This document shows positions 28,433 to 29,729 of a DNA stretch of 29,729 nucleotides, piece by piece. The DNA is taken from assembly GCA_010094045.1 (NCBI GenBank), contig ML986896.1:1-29729 (forward strand), given 5' to 3'. The DNA comes from Lojkania enalia (lineage: Eukaryota; Ascomycota; Dothideomycetes; Pleosporales). How positions within the stretch are numbered: position 1 is the stretch's first letter; every line of letters starts with the position of its first letter. The notes beneath the pieces were generated by a model that was not told the DNA's origin, did no database searches, and was given only the letters and a program-made list of their open reading frames with translations. Position numbers and translations under genes: made by a program.

Positions 28433-29729
28433 GGTTTAAGGGAAGTCTAGAGGGAAGGAAGAGGAAGAAGAGTAGAAGAGAAGAGGACTAGGAAGGTATC
28501 TAACAGCCTACTATCAGACCCTCCGGATTTTATAGAAGAGTAATTTCGGGCCTATACTTTAGTTTTTATAATCTACTACTTAACTCTTATATATTATCGT
28601 CTACTAGATAATCTATATTCTCTATACTATTCTTATATACTTTAATCTATTTAGTTAGAGCTTTTAGAGGTTCTAGGCAATTTAGATACTTATTATAAAA
28701 AACTTTTAGTTTATAAGGCGAACTTATAAAGTTTAAAGCTTTATACTAGATTAGGTTAAAATTATATCCTACCTATTTTATATAGTATTTAAGAATCTTA
28801 TAATATAATTTACTAGCTAGTATTTCCTTAACCTTCTACTTTTCTACCCTATTAATAGTAATAGCGGGTAGTTTTAGAGCTTCTTATCTAGGTAGAAGGT
28901 CCTAAGAATTCTTATATAGCAGGTTTAGTGCGAAAATATTATATATACTCAACCCTAGGGGTAGCTATAAATAGTATAAGTTTCTAACCTACTCTAGTAC
29001 TTTAAAAAGACCCTCCTATTAATTAGATAGCTTTTAGCTTAGTCTCTAGACCGTAAAGTTCTTAGTATTTAAGTAGACTATATCACCGATCTACTAATTA
29101 ATCGGTTACTAGTAATAGTTAATAATAGATTATATATAATCCTAAACTTTCTTAATATTAGCTTTTATAGTTTTCTAGGCTATATATATATAAGTTGCTA
29201 AAACTAAGACGTTTTTACAATTTAATTTATCTGTCGCGGTAATAGGATTAATAGAATATTTTTAATCCTAACTCTAATAAGGCTTAGATTTATATAGGAT
29301 CTAATACGGGGATATTTTAATAGTTATATAGAGTAGAGTTGCTTATATTTAGTCGATTATAGGTAATAGAGAACTCTAGTTGTTCTAGTAGAAGGATATA
29401 AAAGGACGCAGTCTTTAATCGATGTACTTATTTATAATCTCTATCTATCTGTTAGTCTCTTTATAATAAGTAGTAGATAGTTTAATCTTTACGCCTAAAA
29501 TATAGTAGAATTTAGACTAGAAACTAGATATAAACTAAAGTCCTCGATCTAAAATAATAGTTTTAGGTATATAGCTAAAGTAGTATACCTATTAAATAAA
29601 TAATTCGGCTATTCCCTATATATTAATTATATAATAGTAGGAAATAGATATAGTTTATTTAGATAAGCGATTAATTACTACTATAATCTAATTATATCTA
29701 GACTTATCTATAGAGAAATTTTTAAAGTT
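28433..29729 (-). mobile_element. Gypsy-4: Ty3/gypsy chromovirus, 3' part, continues past the window
   Basis: Minus-strand translation from the window edge gives the integrase core, the GDIVYLNTKNF module and a chromodomain. Nothing resembling an LTR or polypurine tract was found left of the chromodomain. 28,433-28,500 is purine-rich on the plus strand, the wrong strand for a polypurine tract of this element. Gypsy-3 inserted beside it. RIP is intermediate: some CG and a few CA/TG sites remain. Confidence 0.8.
28600..29729 (-). pseudogene. Gypsy-4 integrase and chromodomain, partial
   Basis: From the right edge the minus strand reads IIVVINRLSK (usual form VVIDRLSK), YIPKTIILDRGL.FISSF (Asp of DRG kept), VKIKLSTTYYKETNR.IEIINKYI (usual form LSTAYHPQTDGQTE..N) and GDIVYLNTKNFTV near 29,090-29,050. 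Next come LFKVLE and LLGLSIYNIFALNLL-like text. The chromodomain lies near 28,860-28,680: EILASKLYYKILKYYI, VGYNFNLI.YKALNF, SSPYKLKVFYNKY. Integrase would insert cDNA, and the chromodomain would target silent chromatin. Stops are nearly all TAA/TAG. The N-terminal zinc domain lies outside the window. Confidence 0.85.

Noticed and set aside
28433..28500. Purine-rich run as a polypurine tract of Gypsy-4
   Set aside because: The purines are on the plus strand while Gypsy-4 is coded on the minus strand, and no LTR follows. It fits the basic/acidic tail of the plus-strand relic better.
1..29729. Possibility that the AT-rich sequence is mitochondrial, apicomplexan or bacterial
   Set aside because: Multiple nested transposons with TA or 5-bp duplications, fungal-type pogo/Fot1 transposases and chromoviruses, and specific loss of CA/TG rather than simple AT richness point to a RIP-affected fungal nuclear genome.

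Overview
The window looks like a transposon graveyard from a filamentous fungus, most likely an ascomycete with repeat-induced point mutation (RIP). From about 1 to 21,700 the dinucleotides CA and TG are almost absent and TA is hugely over-represented. Every recognisable reading frame is broken by TAA/TAG stops where Gln or Trp codons are expected, and TGA stops are rare. That pattern fits C-to-T change at CpA on both strands. Nothing looks like a living host gene, tRNA, rRNA or CRISPR array. The species cannot be named from this sequence.

Layout. 1-258 is an unclassified repeat. 259-2132 is a 5'-truncated pogo/Fot1-type DNA transposon (family B, copy B1) with a deleted family-A transposon (A1, 393-1538) inside it. 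2135-7973 is a minus-strand Ty3/gypsy relic (Gypsy-1) split by a full-length family-B element (B2, 3237-5090). 7976-9827 is the full-length family-A element A2. 9867-11703 is B3. 11863-12925 is a miniature LTR element (TRIM-like) with matching LTRs and target duplications. 12992-14135 is A3. After a 25-bp minisatellite comes a second minus-strand Ty3/gypsy (Gypsy-2, about 15,254-21,700) containing a third pogo family (C, 17131-19002). About 21,700-22,920 is a more GC-rich stretch holding a broken plus-strand reading frame. Gypsy-3 (22924-28427) is structurally complete: two 202-bp LTRs, a 5-bp target duplication, gag, protease, RT, RNase H, integrase and a chromodomain, with milder RIP. The window ends in Gypsy-4 (minus strand, integrase and chromodomain).

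How the parts relate. Seven cut-and-paste elements are flanked by TA. Families A, B and C share one terminal design: tips beginning ACGTA, and two copies of a 9-bp box TAAGC(G/A)AGC at positions 11-19 and 28-36 of each inverted repeat, exactly 17 bp apart. A1 and A3 share the same 675-bp and 31-bp deletions relative to A2. The larger one removes the whole catalytic core in frame and leaves the DNA-binding N-terminus, so these are non-autonomous copies that spread as such.

Nesting gives a relative order: B1 before A1, Gypsy-1 before B2, Gypsy-2 before C, and the sequence around Gypsy-3 before Gypsy-3. All four Ty3/gypsy elements lie on the minus strand, and three have visible chromodomain remnants, consistent with insertion into existing heterochromatin. 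Domain calls come from hand translation; no database search was run.
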